Positions 11,258 through 22,397 of a DNA stretch of 64,000 nucleotides are shown here, piece after piece. Position 1 is the stretch's first letter; every line of letters starts with the position of its first letter. The notes below the pieces were generated by a model. That model did not search any database. It was not told the origin of the DNA and saw only the letters and a list, made by a program, of their open reading frames with translations. This DNA is from Testudinibacter aquarius (lineage in GTDB: Bacteria; Pseudomonadota; Gammaproteobacteria; Enterobacterales; Pasteurellaceae): NCBI RefSeq assembly GCF_004342725.1, contig NZ_SMCP01000001.1:124001-188000 (forward strand), read 5' to 3'. The position numbers were made by a program, and so were the translations under genes.

Positions 11258-11289
11258 TGCCACGCCTTAAAACCTCGTAAGGCGTGGCA
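11258..11289 (+). terminator. Strong hairpin between the A2M gene and pbpC
   Basis: TGCCACGCCTTA (11258-11269) and TAAGGCGTGGCA (11278-11289) form a perfect 12-bp GC-rich stem with an 8-base loop. No run of T follows on the plus strand, so it is either a weak or factor-dependent terminator, or an mRNA-stabilising or processing hairpin that lowers pbpC expression relative to the A2M gene. Confidence 0.5.
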
Positions 11290-11339
11290 ATTCAATCGCA
11301 TATTCAGCTAACAAACTCAACCCAGAAGACAACAACCCC

Positions 11340-13544
11340 ATGCTAAGCAGCAACAAAAACGCCATGTTTCGCTATCGACGTACACTGATGATCACCGCAC
11401 TTTTGCTGTTTTTGCTGATTTTTGCCACGCCACGGCTGCTCGATCGCTGCTTTCCACTCGATTTGCAGCGTTATCAGCAACATTCATTGCTCATTACCGA
11501 TCGTAATGGGGAATGGCTGCGTTGGTATCTTTCACCGGATCAAACATGGCGCTTGCCGCTGCAACAAAACCAGCTACCAAACGACTATTTGATGCTGTTG
11601 ATCAACTACGAAGACCGCCGTTTTTATCAACACAGCGGCATTGATTATCGTGCCGTTATGCGCGCTGTCGGGCAGAATTTGACCCGAGGGCGCATCATAT
11701 CCGGCGCTTCGACCTTGAGTATGCAAACTGCACGGCTGCTGATGCCGCATTCCCGTGGTTGGTCAGGCAAGTTCACAGAACTGTTTCGGGCTTGGCAACT
11801 GGAACACCATTTCAGCAAAGCACAAATTTTACAAATGTATATGCAGCTGGCGCCGATGGGCGGAAATCTGGAAGGGGTCACCAGCGCCGCTTACTACTAT
11901 TTCAACAAACCGGCTGACAAACTGTCACTAGCAGAAGCTGCATGGTTGGTTTCATTGCCGCAATCGCCGTATTACTACCATCCGCTGCGCTATCCACAAC
12001 GGGCAAAACAGGTACGGGATCGCGTGTTGCAACGGGCGCTAGAGGCTAAGTTGATCAGCCCGGCACAATACCAAAGTGCGGTTTCGCAGGCGGTAGAAAT
12101 TCAAGTAACCGCCTTTCCGCTGATTGCTCCGCACTTTAGCGATCAGAAACGTGCTCAAAAACGTAACCAGGCTCACCAACAAGCGGTGATCAAAACTTCG
12201 CTGCATAAACCGCTGCAAGTTGAACTGGAAAAATTACTGCAACGCAGCCTATATAATCGCCATCCAAACAGCAATCTGGCAGCGGCGATTATAGATAACC
12301 ACAGCGGAGAATATCTTGCTTACGTCGGCTCCGCGGATTTCTTTTCACAAGCCCGCTCCGGACAAGTGGATATGCTGCAGGCGGTGCGTTCGCCCGGCTC
12401 TGCGCTGAAACCGTTTATTACGCTGTTTGCCTTCGACTGGCTGAATTATCAGCCTGCCACGCTGATTCAAGATACCCCGATTACCGCCGATAGTTATCAG
12501 CCGACAAATTATGACGGACACTATCAGGGCGAAATCAGTCTGGCGACCGCCTTGGTGCGGTCACGCAATGTGCCGGCGGTTCGGCTGCTGCGCATGATTA
12601 ATCCGTTTCGATTTAACCATCACTTGCAGCAGCAAGGTTTGACACTCTATTATCCGCCAAATGCGCAACCGAATTTGGCCGTTGCCTTGGGCGGCGTTGG
12701 GATTAAAGGCAGCCAATTGCTACAGCTATACCGCACTTTGGCGAATTGCGCGTATCAAAATAGTGTGGACGAGAAAGCCGCATCGAACCGTTCACAACGT
12801 TTGGCGACGGCGCAAAGCTGTTGGCAAGTCAGCGAAATTTTACAACAGAGTCAAGATCAAAACGGGCGGATATTTTGGGGCAAAGAGCCGGTCGCATTTA
12901 AAACCGGTACGGCTTACGGCTGGCGCGATCAGTGGTTGTTCGCCTACACCAAACAATACAGTTTGGTGTTGTGGAGCGGTCGTGCAGATGGAAAATTTGC
13001 CGAGCAGCGTGCCAGCGCCGAAGACCTAATCCCGCTGTTGCGTAATGTTTTAAATCTGCTGCCTAACCCTCCGCGCAGCTACACGCCGCCGAGCTATCCA
13101 CTGGTAATTCGCAGCGGTAGCTTGCCAACTCATTTGCAACGTGTCAACGAACAATCGATTGCCAATCCGCAACGCGCAAGCGGACGCAGCACCCAAAGTG
13201 CGGTCAGCACCGCCCATTTGCCGTTGTCAATCAATACACCGCTGCATAATAGTCAGTTGGAATTCCCACAGGCACGAGATTTAAGCTTACAAATCAGCGG
13301 CGGCAAACCACCGTATTTATGGTTTTTAAACGACAATCTGATTGAACAGGGTTTTCAAACCCGCTATTTACTACCGATTAACGGCAATGGCAGTTACCGT
13401 TTGGTGGTGGTGGACAGCAATGGCGACAGCGTGCAGAGCGATTTTCGGATCCGTTTTGTTGCGACGCCGCAATCTACTCCTAATCGCGCCAAAATAATCC
13501 CGGCGACCGCCGCTGAGCCTGCGACTTCAGCCAATGCTGATTAG
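11340..13544 (+). CDS. pbpC: Penicillin-binding protein 1C
   Basis: A 734-residue bifunctional class A PBP that polymerises glycan strands and, in principle, cross-links them in the periplasm. One N-terminal membrane anchor (residues 15-33) precedes the GT51 transglycosylase domain with EDRRFYQH at 91-98 and GASTLSMQ at 122-129. The transpeptidase domain has SALK with catalytic Ser354 and Lys357, SRN, and KTG at 521-523. A C-terminal beta-rich domain (roughly 600-700) matches the PBP1C-specific extension. The start at 11340 is taken; an ATG eight codons later (MFRYRR) is also possible. It is paired with the A2M gene, as in E. coli, suggesting joint action in envelope repair and defence. Confidence 0.94.
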   Translation: MLSSNKNAMFRYRRTLMITALLLFLLIFATPRLLDRCFPLDLQRYQQHSLLITDRNGEWLRWYLSPDQTWRLPLQQNQLPNDYLMLLINYEDRRFYQHSGIDYRAVMRAVGQNLTRGRIISGASTLSMQTARLLMPHSRGWSGKFTELFRAWQLEHHFSKAQILQMYMQLAPMGGNLEGVTSAAYYYFNKPADKLSLAEAAWLVSLPQSPYYYHPLRYPQRAKQVRDRVLQRALEAKLISPAQYQSAVSQAVEIQVTAFPLIAPHFSDQKRAQKRNQAHQQAVIKTSLHKPLQVELEKLLQRSLYNRHPNSNLAAAIIDNHSGEYLAYVGSADFFSQARSGQVDMLQAVRSPGSALKPFITLFAFDWLNYQPATLIQDTPITADSYQPTNYDGHYQGEISLATALVRSRNVPAVRLLRMINPFRFNHHLQQQGLTLYYPPNAQPNLAVALGGVGIKGSQLLQLYRTLANCAYQNSVDEKAASNRSQRLATAQSCWQVSEILQQSQDQNGRIFWGKEPVAFKTGTAYGWRDQWLFAYTKQYSLVLWSGRADGKFAEQRASAEDLIPLLRNVLNLLPNPPRSYTPPSYPLVIRSGSLPTHLQRVNEQSIANPQRASGRSTQSAVSTAHLPLSINTPLHNSQLEFPQARDLSLQISGGKPPYLWFLNDNLIEQGFQTRYLLPINGNGSYRLVVVDSNGDSVQSDFRIRFVATPQSTPNRAKIIPATAAEPATSANAD

Positions 13545-13599
13545 GGTCTGTTGACTTTTGTGTATAATTTAAGCAATAGACAAACATCAATAGACCCTA
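13542..13599. repeat. 58-bp imperfect palindrome, MITE-like, starting in the pbpC stop codon
   Basis: TAGGGTCTGTTGAC at the left end matches the reverse complement of the right end (TAGGGTCTATTGAT), and similarity extends over about 20 bases each side through TTTTGTGTAT / GTTTGTCTAT. The whole is a small inverted-repeat element whose first bases supply the TAG stop of pbpC. Single-ended relatives of the left arm occur at 35281 and 53741. It may serve as a bidirectional hairpin terminator after pbpC, or be a remnant of a mobile element. Confidence 0.6.
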
Positions 13600-13749
13600 G
13601 CCAGCGCAAAAATCAAGTTATTTTTTTTCGTTTTTTAGACATCGATTCGGGATCTTAAGCGCACTTTATTGTATCATTACACCTTACTTCGGTTTTTAAC
13701 CACCTACCGTTAAAATAAATTAAAACAATAAATAACATGGAGTATCAAC

Positions 13750-15087
13750 GTGTCTTCTCTTTGGCAAGATTGTCTTTCGCATTTACAAGATAAAGTGTCC
13801 ACCATGGACTTCAGCACTTGGTTAAGACCATTGCAGGCGGAAATCACCGATGACGGCTTGATCCTCTATGCCCCAAACCGCTACGTCAAAAAATGGGTCG
13901 AAGATAAATATCTGCCACAAATTAGAGAAACAGCTTCTTTCTTATCTAAAAATGAACGTTTTGGGGTCAAAATTATCGACGGCATCAAACCGGAAAATAA
14001 GCCTCAAGCTAAACCGCAAACCAGCATACTAAACGCTAACAAAGCGGCGGAAAATAAACCGTTTCGCAGCAATTTGAATCCGAAGCACACCTTTGACAAT
14101 TTCGTGGAAGGGAAATCTAACCAGATGGCACGAGCTGTAGCACAAAAAGTGGCGGATAATCCCGGTGGCCCGACGTCCAATCCGCTCTATCTATACGGTG
14201 GTACCGGTTTGGGTAAAACCCACTTGCTGCATGCCATCGGTAACGGCATTGTGGCGTTAAATCCCGATGCCAAAGTGGTTTATATGCACTCGGAACGCTT
14301 TGTGCAGGATATGGTGAAAGCGCTACGCAACGACAATATCGAAAATTTTAAAAAATTCTACCGCTCTTTGGATGCACTACTGATCGATGACATCCAATTT
14401 TTCGCAGGCAAAGAGGGCTCACAGGAGGAGTTTTTCCATACGTTTAACGCCCTGTTTGAAAGCAACCATCAGATTATTTTAACCTCAGATCGCTACCCGA
14501 AAGAGATCGATAAAATTGAAGATCGGTTGAAATCCCGCTTCGGCTGGGGCTTGAGTATTGCTATTGAGCCGCCGGATCTCGAAACTCGTGTCGCCATTTT
14601 AATGAAAAAAGCCGAAGAAAATAGTCTGGCGCTGCCGGAAGAAGTCGCATTTTTTATCGGACAAAAACTGCGTACCAACGTGCGCGAACTGGAAGGCGCT
14701 CTAAATCGGGTCAGTGCCTATGCCAATTTCACCGGCAAACACATCACCATTGATTTTGTGCGTGAAGCCCTGAAAGATATGCTGGCATTGCAAGACAAGC
14801 TGGTCACCATTGAAAATATTCAGAAAACCGTTGCTGAATACTACAAAATTAAGGTGTCGGATCTGAAATCCAAAAGCCGTTCGCGCTCAGTGACTCGACC
14901 ACGCCAACTGGCCATGGCGCTGGCAAAAGAGCTGACCAACCGCAGCTTGCCGGAAATCGGCAAAGCGTTCGGCGATCGCGATCATACTACCGTACTGCAC
15001 GCCTGCCGCACCATTGCGGATTTACGCGAAAAAGACAATAATATTCAAGAAGATTTTTCCAATTTAATTAGAACCTTATCGGCATAA
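13750..15087 (+). CDS. dnaA: Chromosomal replication initiator protein DnaA
   Basis: A 445-residue AAA+ protein that binds DnaA boxes at oriC and unwinds it. Domain I begins [16 protein letters not shown]; a short linker (about 90-115) precedes the AAA+ domain with Walker A GGTGLGKT at 150-157 (Lys156) and Walker B LLIDDIQF; the C-terminal DNA-binding domain carries [15 protein letters not shown]. The start is GTG at 13750 with GGAG seven bases upstream. It leads dnaA-dnaN-recF. No array of TTATNCACA boxes was seen nearby, in keeping with Haemophilus, where the origin is not next to dnaA. Confidence 0.98.
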   Translation: MSSLWQDCLSHLQDKVSTMDFSTWLRPLQAEITDDGLILYAPNRYVKKWVEDKYLPQIRETASFLSKNERFGVKIIDGIKPENKPQAKPQTSILNANKAAENKPFRSNLNPKHTFDNFVEGKSNQMARAVAQKVADNPGGPTSNPLYLYGGTGLGKTHLLHAIGNGIVALNPDAKVVYMHSERFVQDMVKALRNDNIENFKKFYRSLDALLIDDIQFFAGKEGSQEEFFHTFNALFESNHQIILTSDRYPKEIDKIEDRLKSRFGWGLSIAIEPPDLETRVAILMKKAEENSLALPEEVAFFIGQKLRTNVRELEGALNRVSAYANFTGKHITIDFVREALKDMLALQDKLVTIENIQKTVAEYYKIKVSDLKSKSRSRSVTRPRQLAMALAKELTNRSLPEIGKAFGDRDHTTVLHACRTIADLREKDNNIQEDFSNLIRTLSA

Positions 15088-15121
15088 CTTATCTACATAA
15101 AAAGAAAATAAGAGGTTGAAT

Positions 15122-16222
15122 ATGCAATTCTCTATCACAAGGGAAAACCTGATTAAACCCCTGCAACAAGTGTGTGGCGTATTAAACTCACGTCCGCCAA
15201 CGGCGGTGTTGCACAATTTATTGCTGCAAGTCGATCAAAATCGTTTGATTTTGACCGGCACCGATTTGGAAGTGGAACTCTCCACTCAATCGCAACTAAC
15301 AAGTGCGGCACAAGACGGATTTTATACCATTCCCGGTAAAAAGTTCTTAGATATCTGCCGTAGTTTTAACGATGATGCCGAAATTAACGTAGTGTTCGAA
15401 GAAGATCGTGCGATTATCAGCAGCGGGCGCAGCCGTTTCACACTCTCTACCCTACCAGCCAATGAGTACCCGACTTTAACCGATTGGCACGTCGAAGTGG
15501 ATTTCACCGTGGAGCAGGAAACCTTGAGCCGTTTGATTGACGCCACCCAATTTTCGATGGCAAATCAAGATGCCCGCTATTTTTTAAACGGCATGAAATT
15601 CGAAACCGAAGGCAATTTGTTACGCACCATCGCCACCGACGGCCATCGCTTAGCCGTTTGCACCATTGCTCTAGAGCAGTCGCTGCCGAATCATTCGGTA
15701 ATTATGCCGCGTAAAGGGGTGTTGGAACTCAACCGCTTATTGAACGAGCCTAGCCAGCCAGTGCGAATCCAAATCGGCACCAGCAATATTCGGGTACAAT
15801 TCGAACACACCGTATTCACCTCGAAACTGATCGATGGACGTTTCCCGGATTATCGTCGCGTATTGCCGCGCAATGCCGATCACATTATTGAAGCCGATTG
15901 GGCAACGTTAAAACAAGCCTTCTCACGCGCCGCAATTCTCTCCAACGAGCGGATTCACGGTGTGCGCTTGGCACTGAGCCTGAACCAAATGGGCATCACC
16001 TCCAGCAATGCAGAAAAAGACGTTGCCGAAGAAGTGATCGATATTCAATATGATAATGACGAAATGGAAATCAGCTTTAATGTCAGTTACCTTTTGGATG
16101 TCCTTAACGCCTTAAAATGTGAAAAAGTGCGGTTTCGTTTCAGCGACTCCAACTCCAGCTGCCTAATTGAAGACTGCAACGAAGCCAGCGCAGAATACGT
16201 CATTATGCCGATGCGGTTATAA
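15122..16222 (+). CDS. dnaN: DNA polymerase III beta sliding clamp
   Basis: A 366-residue ring-forming clamp that tethers DNA polymerase III. It begins MQFSITRENLIKPLQQVCGV and ends EYVIMPMRL, both canonical; the three-fold repeated clamp domains fill the length. The ATG at 15122 has AGAGG six bases upstream; a TTG two codons earlier is dismissed. It follows dnaA by 34 bases and precedes recF by 11, so it is within one operon. TTATCTACA just before it is a single weak DnaA-box-like sequence. Confidence 0.98.
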   Translation: MQFSITRENLIKPLQQVCGVLNSRPPTAVLHNLLLQVDQNRLILTGTDLEVELSTQSQLTSAAQDGFYTIPGKKFLDICRSFNDDAEINVVFEEDRAIISSGRSRFTLSTLPANEYPTLTDWHVEVDFTVEQETLSRLIDATQFSMANQDARYFLNGMKFETEGNLLRTIATDGHRLAVCTIALEQSLPNHSVIMPRKGVLELNRLLNEPSQPVRIQIGTSNIRVQFEHTVFTSKLIDGRFPDYRRVLPRNADHIIEADWATLKQAFSRAAILSNERIHGVRLALSLNQMGITSSNAEKDVAEEVIDIQYDNDEMEISFNVSYLLDVLNALKCEKVRFRFSDSNSSCLIEDCNEASAEYVIMPMRL

Positions 16223-16233
16223 CGGTTATTGCT

Positions 16234-17313
16234 GTGGCACTTTCCAGACTGATTATTAATGGGTTTCGCAATTTGCAAGCCGTGGATTTTGAACCAAATC
16301 CCGGCTTCAATTTTATTGTCGGCAACAACGGCAGCGGCAAAACCAGCCTGCTGGAAGCCGTTTATTACCTTGGACACGGGCGCTCGTTTAAAAGTGCGGT
16401 CAGTCAACGGATTATCCACTACGAACAACCGCACTTCACCCTGCACGCCCGCATGAACGAGCAGCAGCATGAGTGGGCGTTGGGCTTGCAGAAAACCCGT
16501 CAAGGCGACACCACAGTAAAAATCAACGGCGAAGACGGCAACAAAATCGCTGATTTGGCACAATTATTGCCGATGCAGATTATTTCTCCCGAGGGCTTGA
16601 GTTTACTCAACGGCGGCCCGGCGTTTCGACGTGCGTTTTTGGATTGGGGCTTGTTTCATCACCAAACCGAATTTTATGCCTGTTGGGCAAGGCTGCGCCG
16701 CCTGTTGAAACAGCGCAACGCTGCGTTGCAACAAAGTTCGCAATATGCGCCGTTGAAAATTTGGGACGACGAATTGTCACCCTTGGCACAGCAAGTCAGT
16801 GACTGGCGCAGACAGTATGCTGAGGCGTTGCGCCCCAATATTGAAAAGAGTTGTCGCCTGTTCTTACCAGAGCTAGAGATTCAAGTCAGCTTCCATCAAG
16901 GTTGGGATAAAGATCTCGCTTATGCCGAACTGCTGGCGCAGAATTTTGAGCGGGATAAAAATATCGGTTACACCGTCTCCGGCCCGCAAAAAGCCGATTT
17001 TCGCTTTAAAGCCAACGGCTTGCCGGTCGATGATGTATTGTCACGCGGACAGTTAAAACTGATGATGTGCGCCCTACGTTTGGCACAAGGCGAACATTTA
17101 ACCGAAACCAAACAGCGCCACTGCCTGTTCTTACTGGACGACTTCGCCTCCGAGTTGGATCAACATAAACAAAGCCTGCTGGCAGAAAGGCTACAACACA
17201 GCGCTTCACAAGTCTTCATCACAGCCATCTCTCAAGATCAACTGAAACAGATGCCGGTGGCAAAGGGATCATTATTTGAGTTACAGCAAGGGGAATTAGC
17301 TCGTTTGCCTTGA
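16234..17313 (+). CDS. recF: DNA replication and repair protein RecF
   Basis: A 359-residue SMC-like ATPase that loads RecA at single-strand gaps together with RecO and RecR. Walker A GNNGSGKT is at residues 30-37, the signature LSRGQLKLMMCALRLAQ lies near 265-285 and Walker B FLLDDFASELD follows. The start is a GTG at 16234 with no clear Shine-Dalgarno, which fits coupling to dnaN translation 11 bases upstream and the low abundance of RecF. The gene ends next to an uptake signal. Confidence 0.97.
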   Translation: MALSRLIINGFRNLQAVDFEPNPGFNFIVGNNGSGKTSLLEAVYYLGHGRSFKSAVSQRIIHYEQPHFTLHARMNEQQHEWALGLQKTRQGDTTVKINGEDGNKIADLAQLLPMQIISPEGLSLLNGGPAFRRAFLDWGLFHHQTEFYACWARLRRLLKQRNAALQQSSQYAPLKIWDDELSPLAQQVSDWRRQYAEALRPNIEKSCRLFLPELEIQVSFHQGWDKDLAYAELLAQNFERDKNIGYTVSGPQKADFRFKANGLPVDDVLSRGQLKLMMCALRLAQGEHLTETKQRHCLFLLDDFASELDQHKQSLLAERLQHSASQVFITAISQDQLKQMPVAKGSLFELQQGELARLP

Positions 17314-17375
17314 CCGCACTTTGCTTTTTTACTTTCATCTTAAAAATTACAACAGAAGTATTGCCCTAAATGTAG

Positions 17376-17394
17376 GGGCGCATTGAATGCGCCC
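17376..17394. repeat. Short palindrome GGGCGCATT-g-AATGCGCCC
   Basis: A perfect 9-bp inverted repeat around one central base, preceded by TGTAG. It lies 62 bases after recF and could fold in RNA as a terminator-like hairpin, though no T-run follows. Sequences of the form GTAGGGGCG...CGCCC recur in other bacterial genomes as small dispersed repeats (recollection, not checked). Confidence 0.45.
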
Positions 17395-17455
17395 ACGGTA
17401 CTTTATTATAAATAAAAAATTGAAAGTGCGGTGCAGTTGGTTTTAAATTCCCCAT

Positions 17456-17642
17456 CTGTAGTGCCTGAGCGTTTGCGTGAAGATTTCAAGGTCAATTTGT
17501 CGTGTTCGAAGCCTGCACAGCAGGCAAGTTTACAAATTGACCGTAGAAATTAGCAAAGGCGAAGATCAGCACTACAATTGGGGCGTGTTTCTTTGCCTTC
17601 TTTATTTGCACGAGCAAAGAAAGAAGGTCGCCATCGGCGAAA
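17456..17642. repeat. Compound nested palindromic repeat block upstream of gyrB
   Basis: The roughly 480-base recF-gyrB gap holds no gene but is full of dyads. GGTCAATTTGT (17490-17500) pairs with ACAAATTGACC (17532-17542); inside it GCCTGC (17511-17516) pairs with GCAGGC (17520-17525); outside, TGTAGTGC near 17457 pairs with GCACTACA near 17568. Right after, CCTTCTTTATTTGC (17596-17609) pairs with GCAAAGAAAGAAGG (17614-17627) around a 4-base loop. The nested design suggests a dispersed intergenic repeat unit. Confidence 0.6.
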
Positions 17643-17755
17643 CCCGATAGCTAAATTTCAACCGACCAATAAAAAAAATCAAAGTATGGTCAGCATTCGG
17701 GCGAAAAAGAGATAACGAATGAATAAAAGAAAAAACACAAAATACGGGCAAAATC

Positions 17756-17764
17756 TGTTATAAT
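17756..17764 (+). promoter_or_regulatory. Extended -10 promoter for gyrB
   Basis: TGTTATAAT is a consensus extended -10 element (TG, one base, TATAAT) about 35 bases upstream of the gyrB ATG. The -35 region 17 bases upstream is weak, as expected for an extended -10 promoter. Supercoiling sensitivity, known for gyr promoters, cannot be read from sequence. Confidence 0.5.
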
Positions 17765-17784
17765 TGTTCAAATTTTTTGAATAA

Positions 17785-20235
<2,451 letters not shown>

Positions 20236-20252
20236 TTTCATTACAGGTTTAC

Positions 20253-20279
20253 TTGGCTAGCAGTAAAACTGTTAGCCAA
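20253..20279 (+). terminator. Hairpin after gyrB
   Basis: TTGGCTAGCAG (20253-20263) and CTGTTAGCCAA (20269-20279) form an 11-bp stem with one G-U pair and a 5-base loop, 18 bases after the gyrB stop. No T-tract follows, so termination may be partial and may let some transcription reach the glycosyltransferase gene. Confidence 0.5.
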
Positions 20280-20310
20280 AATTCTAATAATGTCTTATTC
20301 AGGTAATAAT

Positions 20311-21066
20311 ATGATTCCTAAAATTTATGTTATTAATTTAAAAACTTCTATTGATCGTAAAGAACATATGGATCAACAATTTAAATTATTAGTGAAAAAA
20401 CATCCTGAGTTAAAATTAAATATTGAATATTTCCCCGCCGTTCACGGTACAAGAGAACCGAAGCACCCGTTATTTAAAAAATACAATGCCGGGAAACATT
20501 TTACTCGTAAAGGTCGTCATTTATCTCTATCTGAACTAGGTTGCTTTGCTAGCCATTATCTAGTCTGGCAGCAATGCCTAAATAATGGCATGCCAATTAT
20601 TGTATTAGAAGATGATGCAAACTTATTAGATAACTTTGTATATTTTTTACAGGAAGCTAATGATTTGGCTGAAAAATATCAATTTCTCTGGCTTCACAAA
20701 AACCATCGTTCAAGTAAATATATCACTATTGCAAAAACACAATATTTTACTGTTGCAAAATATTTTCGTGAATTTATGTGTACTACAGGTTATTTACTAA
20801 CACCTGAAACCGCTCAGAAGTTTATTAATTATTTTGATGAAATCATTTATCCTGTAGACGATCAAATGTCACGTTTCTACGAAAATAAAGTAGAAAATTT
20901 TTCAGTATATCCTCCCTGTATTATTGATGCTGAGCTAGAATCGATTATCACGCAAGAAGGTAGATCAAAATCTGCATTAAATATTTTATCTAAGCTAAAA
21001 AGAGAATACTACTCCACAAAAGATAATATATGTCGTTTTATATATAATTTAAAATACAGAATTTAG
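20311..21066 (+). CDS. Glycosyltransferase family 25, lipooligosaccharide biosynthesis
   Basis: About 251 residues. The start MIPKIYVINLKTSIDRKEHM, a central LSLSELGCFASHY and IVLEDDANLL acidic motif, and a later PVDDQMSRF stretch are the hallmarks of GT25 lipooligosaccharide galactosyltransferases such as Lic2A, LpsA and Lob1 in Haemophilus. It probably adds a hexose to the outer core at the cytoplasmic face. The ATG at 20311 has AGGT seven bases ahead; an ATG at 20290 would add seven unconserved residues. No tetranucleotide repeat is seen in the 5' end, so it is not phase-variable by that route. The gene is clearly more AT-rich than gyrB, suggesting horizontal origin. Confidence 0.87.
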   Translation: MIPKIYVINLKTSIDRKEHMDQQFKLLVKKHPELKLNIEYFPAVHGTREPKHPLFKKYNAGKHFTRKGRHLSLSELGCFASHYLVWQQCLNNGMPIIVLEDDANLLDNFVYFLQEANDLAEKYQFLWLHKNHRSSKYITIAKTQYFTVAKYFREFMCTTGYLLTPETAQKFINYFDEIIYPVDDQMSRFYENKVENFSVYPPCIIDAELESIITQEGRSKSALNILSKLKREYYSTKDNICRFIYNLKYRI

Positions 21067-21072
21067 TTTCTT

Positions 21073-22386
21073 TCATTTATCTTTCTTATTATTTAATGTC
21101 CGACTCAAATATAAACTATATATACAACCTAAAAAAACAGTTTGTATATATTCTCCAGTTTTAAACATGAAAAAAGATTCAAATATATTAATAACATAGT
21201 AGTATGAACTAAAAGCTATTGCACCCCAAATAACATAATTTCTATACATGCTTTTCATCATAAATACATTTTTAAAAACTATAAAGAAAATTCCTAGAAC
21301 AACAAATAATCCAAGTAATCCATAAGAAATCAATATCTCAATATATCCATTATGTAAATGTTGAAATTCATCTTTTACCGCTTGTGTCAGATAGGGTGAT
21401 TTTTGTATCACAAACGCTCTTGCATTTCTATCTCCCAAACCCAGTATAGGATATTCCTTTATCCAATCAAAAGAGGAATACCAAAACTTCACCCGTAAAC
21501 CAACACTAGAACTAGCAATTTCATCAGGTTCCTTTTCTAAAAGCCCGGCAATAACCTCATGTTCTTCAAATACCCTAGAATTGATTTGAGGTACTTGTAA
21601 TAAACTATATATTAGTAAGAAACTACTAATTAATACAACTATGATTTTAACAAGAAACTTCATATTAAATGAAACATTCCTAAAAAAAACATAAAATATC
21701 AATATTACTAAAACACAAAATAATGCTAGCCATATTGATCTAGAGAATGTCATATAAACTAATAATAAATTTATAACGGATATAATAGCTAAAAAAGAGA
21801 CATAACTAATTCCATACCAAGTACGTAAATAAATCCTAAATTCTTTTATAAAAAAATATATCATAAAAATTGAGGCTAATATTGAACTGCCCGCCAGTGC
21901 CGCAGTATGATTAGCATTAGTAATGCCAAAATCAACACGTTGTCCTGTTAATCCTAATAAAAATTCATCTACAGGTGCATTTGAATGTAAAATACAAGCT
22001 AATATAACACCCAAACAATACGCAGTTAAGGTAGAAAATATATAATAAGCATTCCCTTTCAACCAATAAGCCAATATGAAAAAATAAAATAGATTAGCTA
22101 GAGGGCTTAATGAAAAAAATGAAGGAGTGTATGGAGTAAAATATATCCCATGAAACCAAGATAATATTTGTGACAGCAAGGATAACAAAAAAAGCCAAAG
22201 AATTTTATCTTGTATTAGAACCTTCCAGTTAGAAATAAGCCCTATAATAAAACCAAGGACTAATAATGTTAAAAACACATCACCTATATTACGATCAGCA
22301 ACTTTGAACAGTGTATAGCCCAATGTAGAAATGAACATTACATATTCAGTTATTTTTCTTTCAACTATATTTTTCAAAGAAAACAT
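21073..22386 (-). CDS. O-antigen ligase / polymerase-like membrane protein
   Basis: A 437-residue protein with about eleven hydrophobic helices. A large loop before the last helices holds WYSSFDWIKEYPILGLGDRN, and QHLHNGYIEILISYGLLGL matches the His-containing HN(x)YL signature of the Wzy/WaaL ligase family. It would join surface glycan to lipid A-core at the periplasmic face, or polymerise repeat units; the two cannot be separated here. It is convergent with the GT25 gene, the two stop codons being only six bases apart, and follows the GT32 gene by 11 bases. Composition is strongly AT-rich. Confidence 0.75.
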   Translation of the reverse strand: MFSLKNIVERKITEYVMFISTLGYTLFKVADRNIGDVFLTLLVLGFIIGLISNWKVLIQDKILWLFLLSLLSQILSWFHGIYFTPYTPSFFSLSPLANLFYFFILAYWLKGNAYYIFSTLTAYCLGVILACILHSNAPVDEFLLGLTGQRVDFGITNANHTAALAGSSILASIFMIYFFIKEFRIYLRTWYGISYVSFLAIISVINLLLVYMTFSRSIWLALFCVLVILIFYVFFRNVSFNMKFLVKIIVVLISSFLLIYSLLQVPQINSRVFEEHEVIAGLLEKEPDEIASSSVGLRVKFWYSSFDWIKEYPILGLGDRNARAFVIQKSPYLTQAVKDEFQHLHNGYIEILISYGLLGLFVVLGIFFIVFKNVFMMKSMYRNYVIWGAIAFSSYYYVINIFESFFMFKTGEYIQTVFLGCIYSLYLSRTLNNKKDK

Positions 22387-22397
22387 AAAATTATCTT

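Noticed and set aside
13545-13749. Possible replication origin before dnaA
   Set aside because: The gap has AT-rich stretches but no TTATNCACA boxes; only single weak matches occur at 15089 and 16410, so no origin is claimed.
20311-21066. Phase-variable glycosyltransferase
   Set aside because: No tetranucleotide or homopolymer tract is seen in or before the 5' end.
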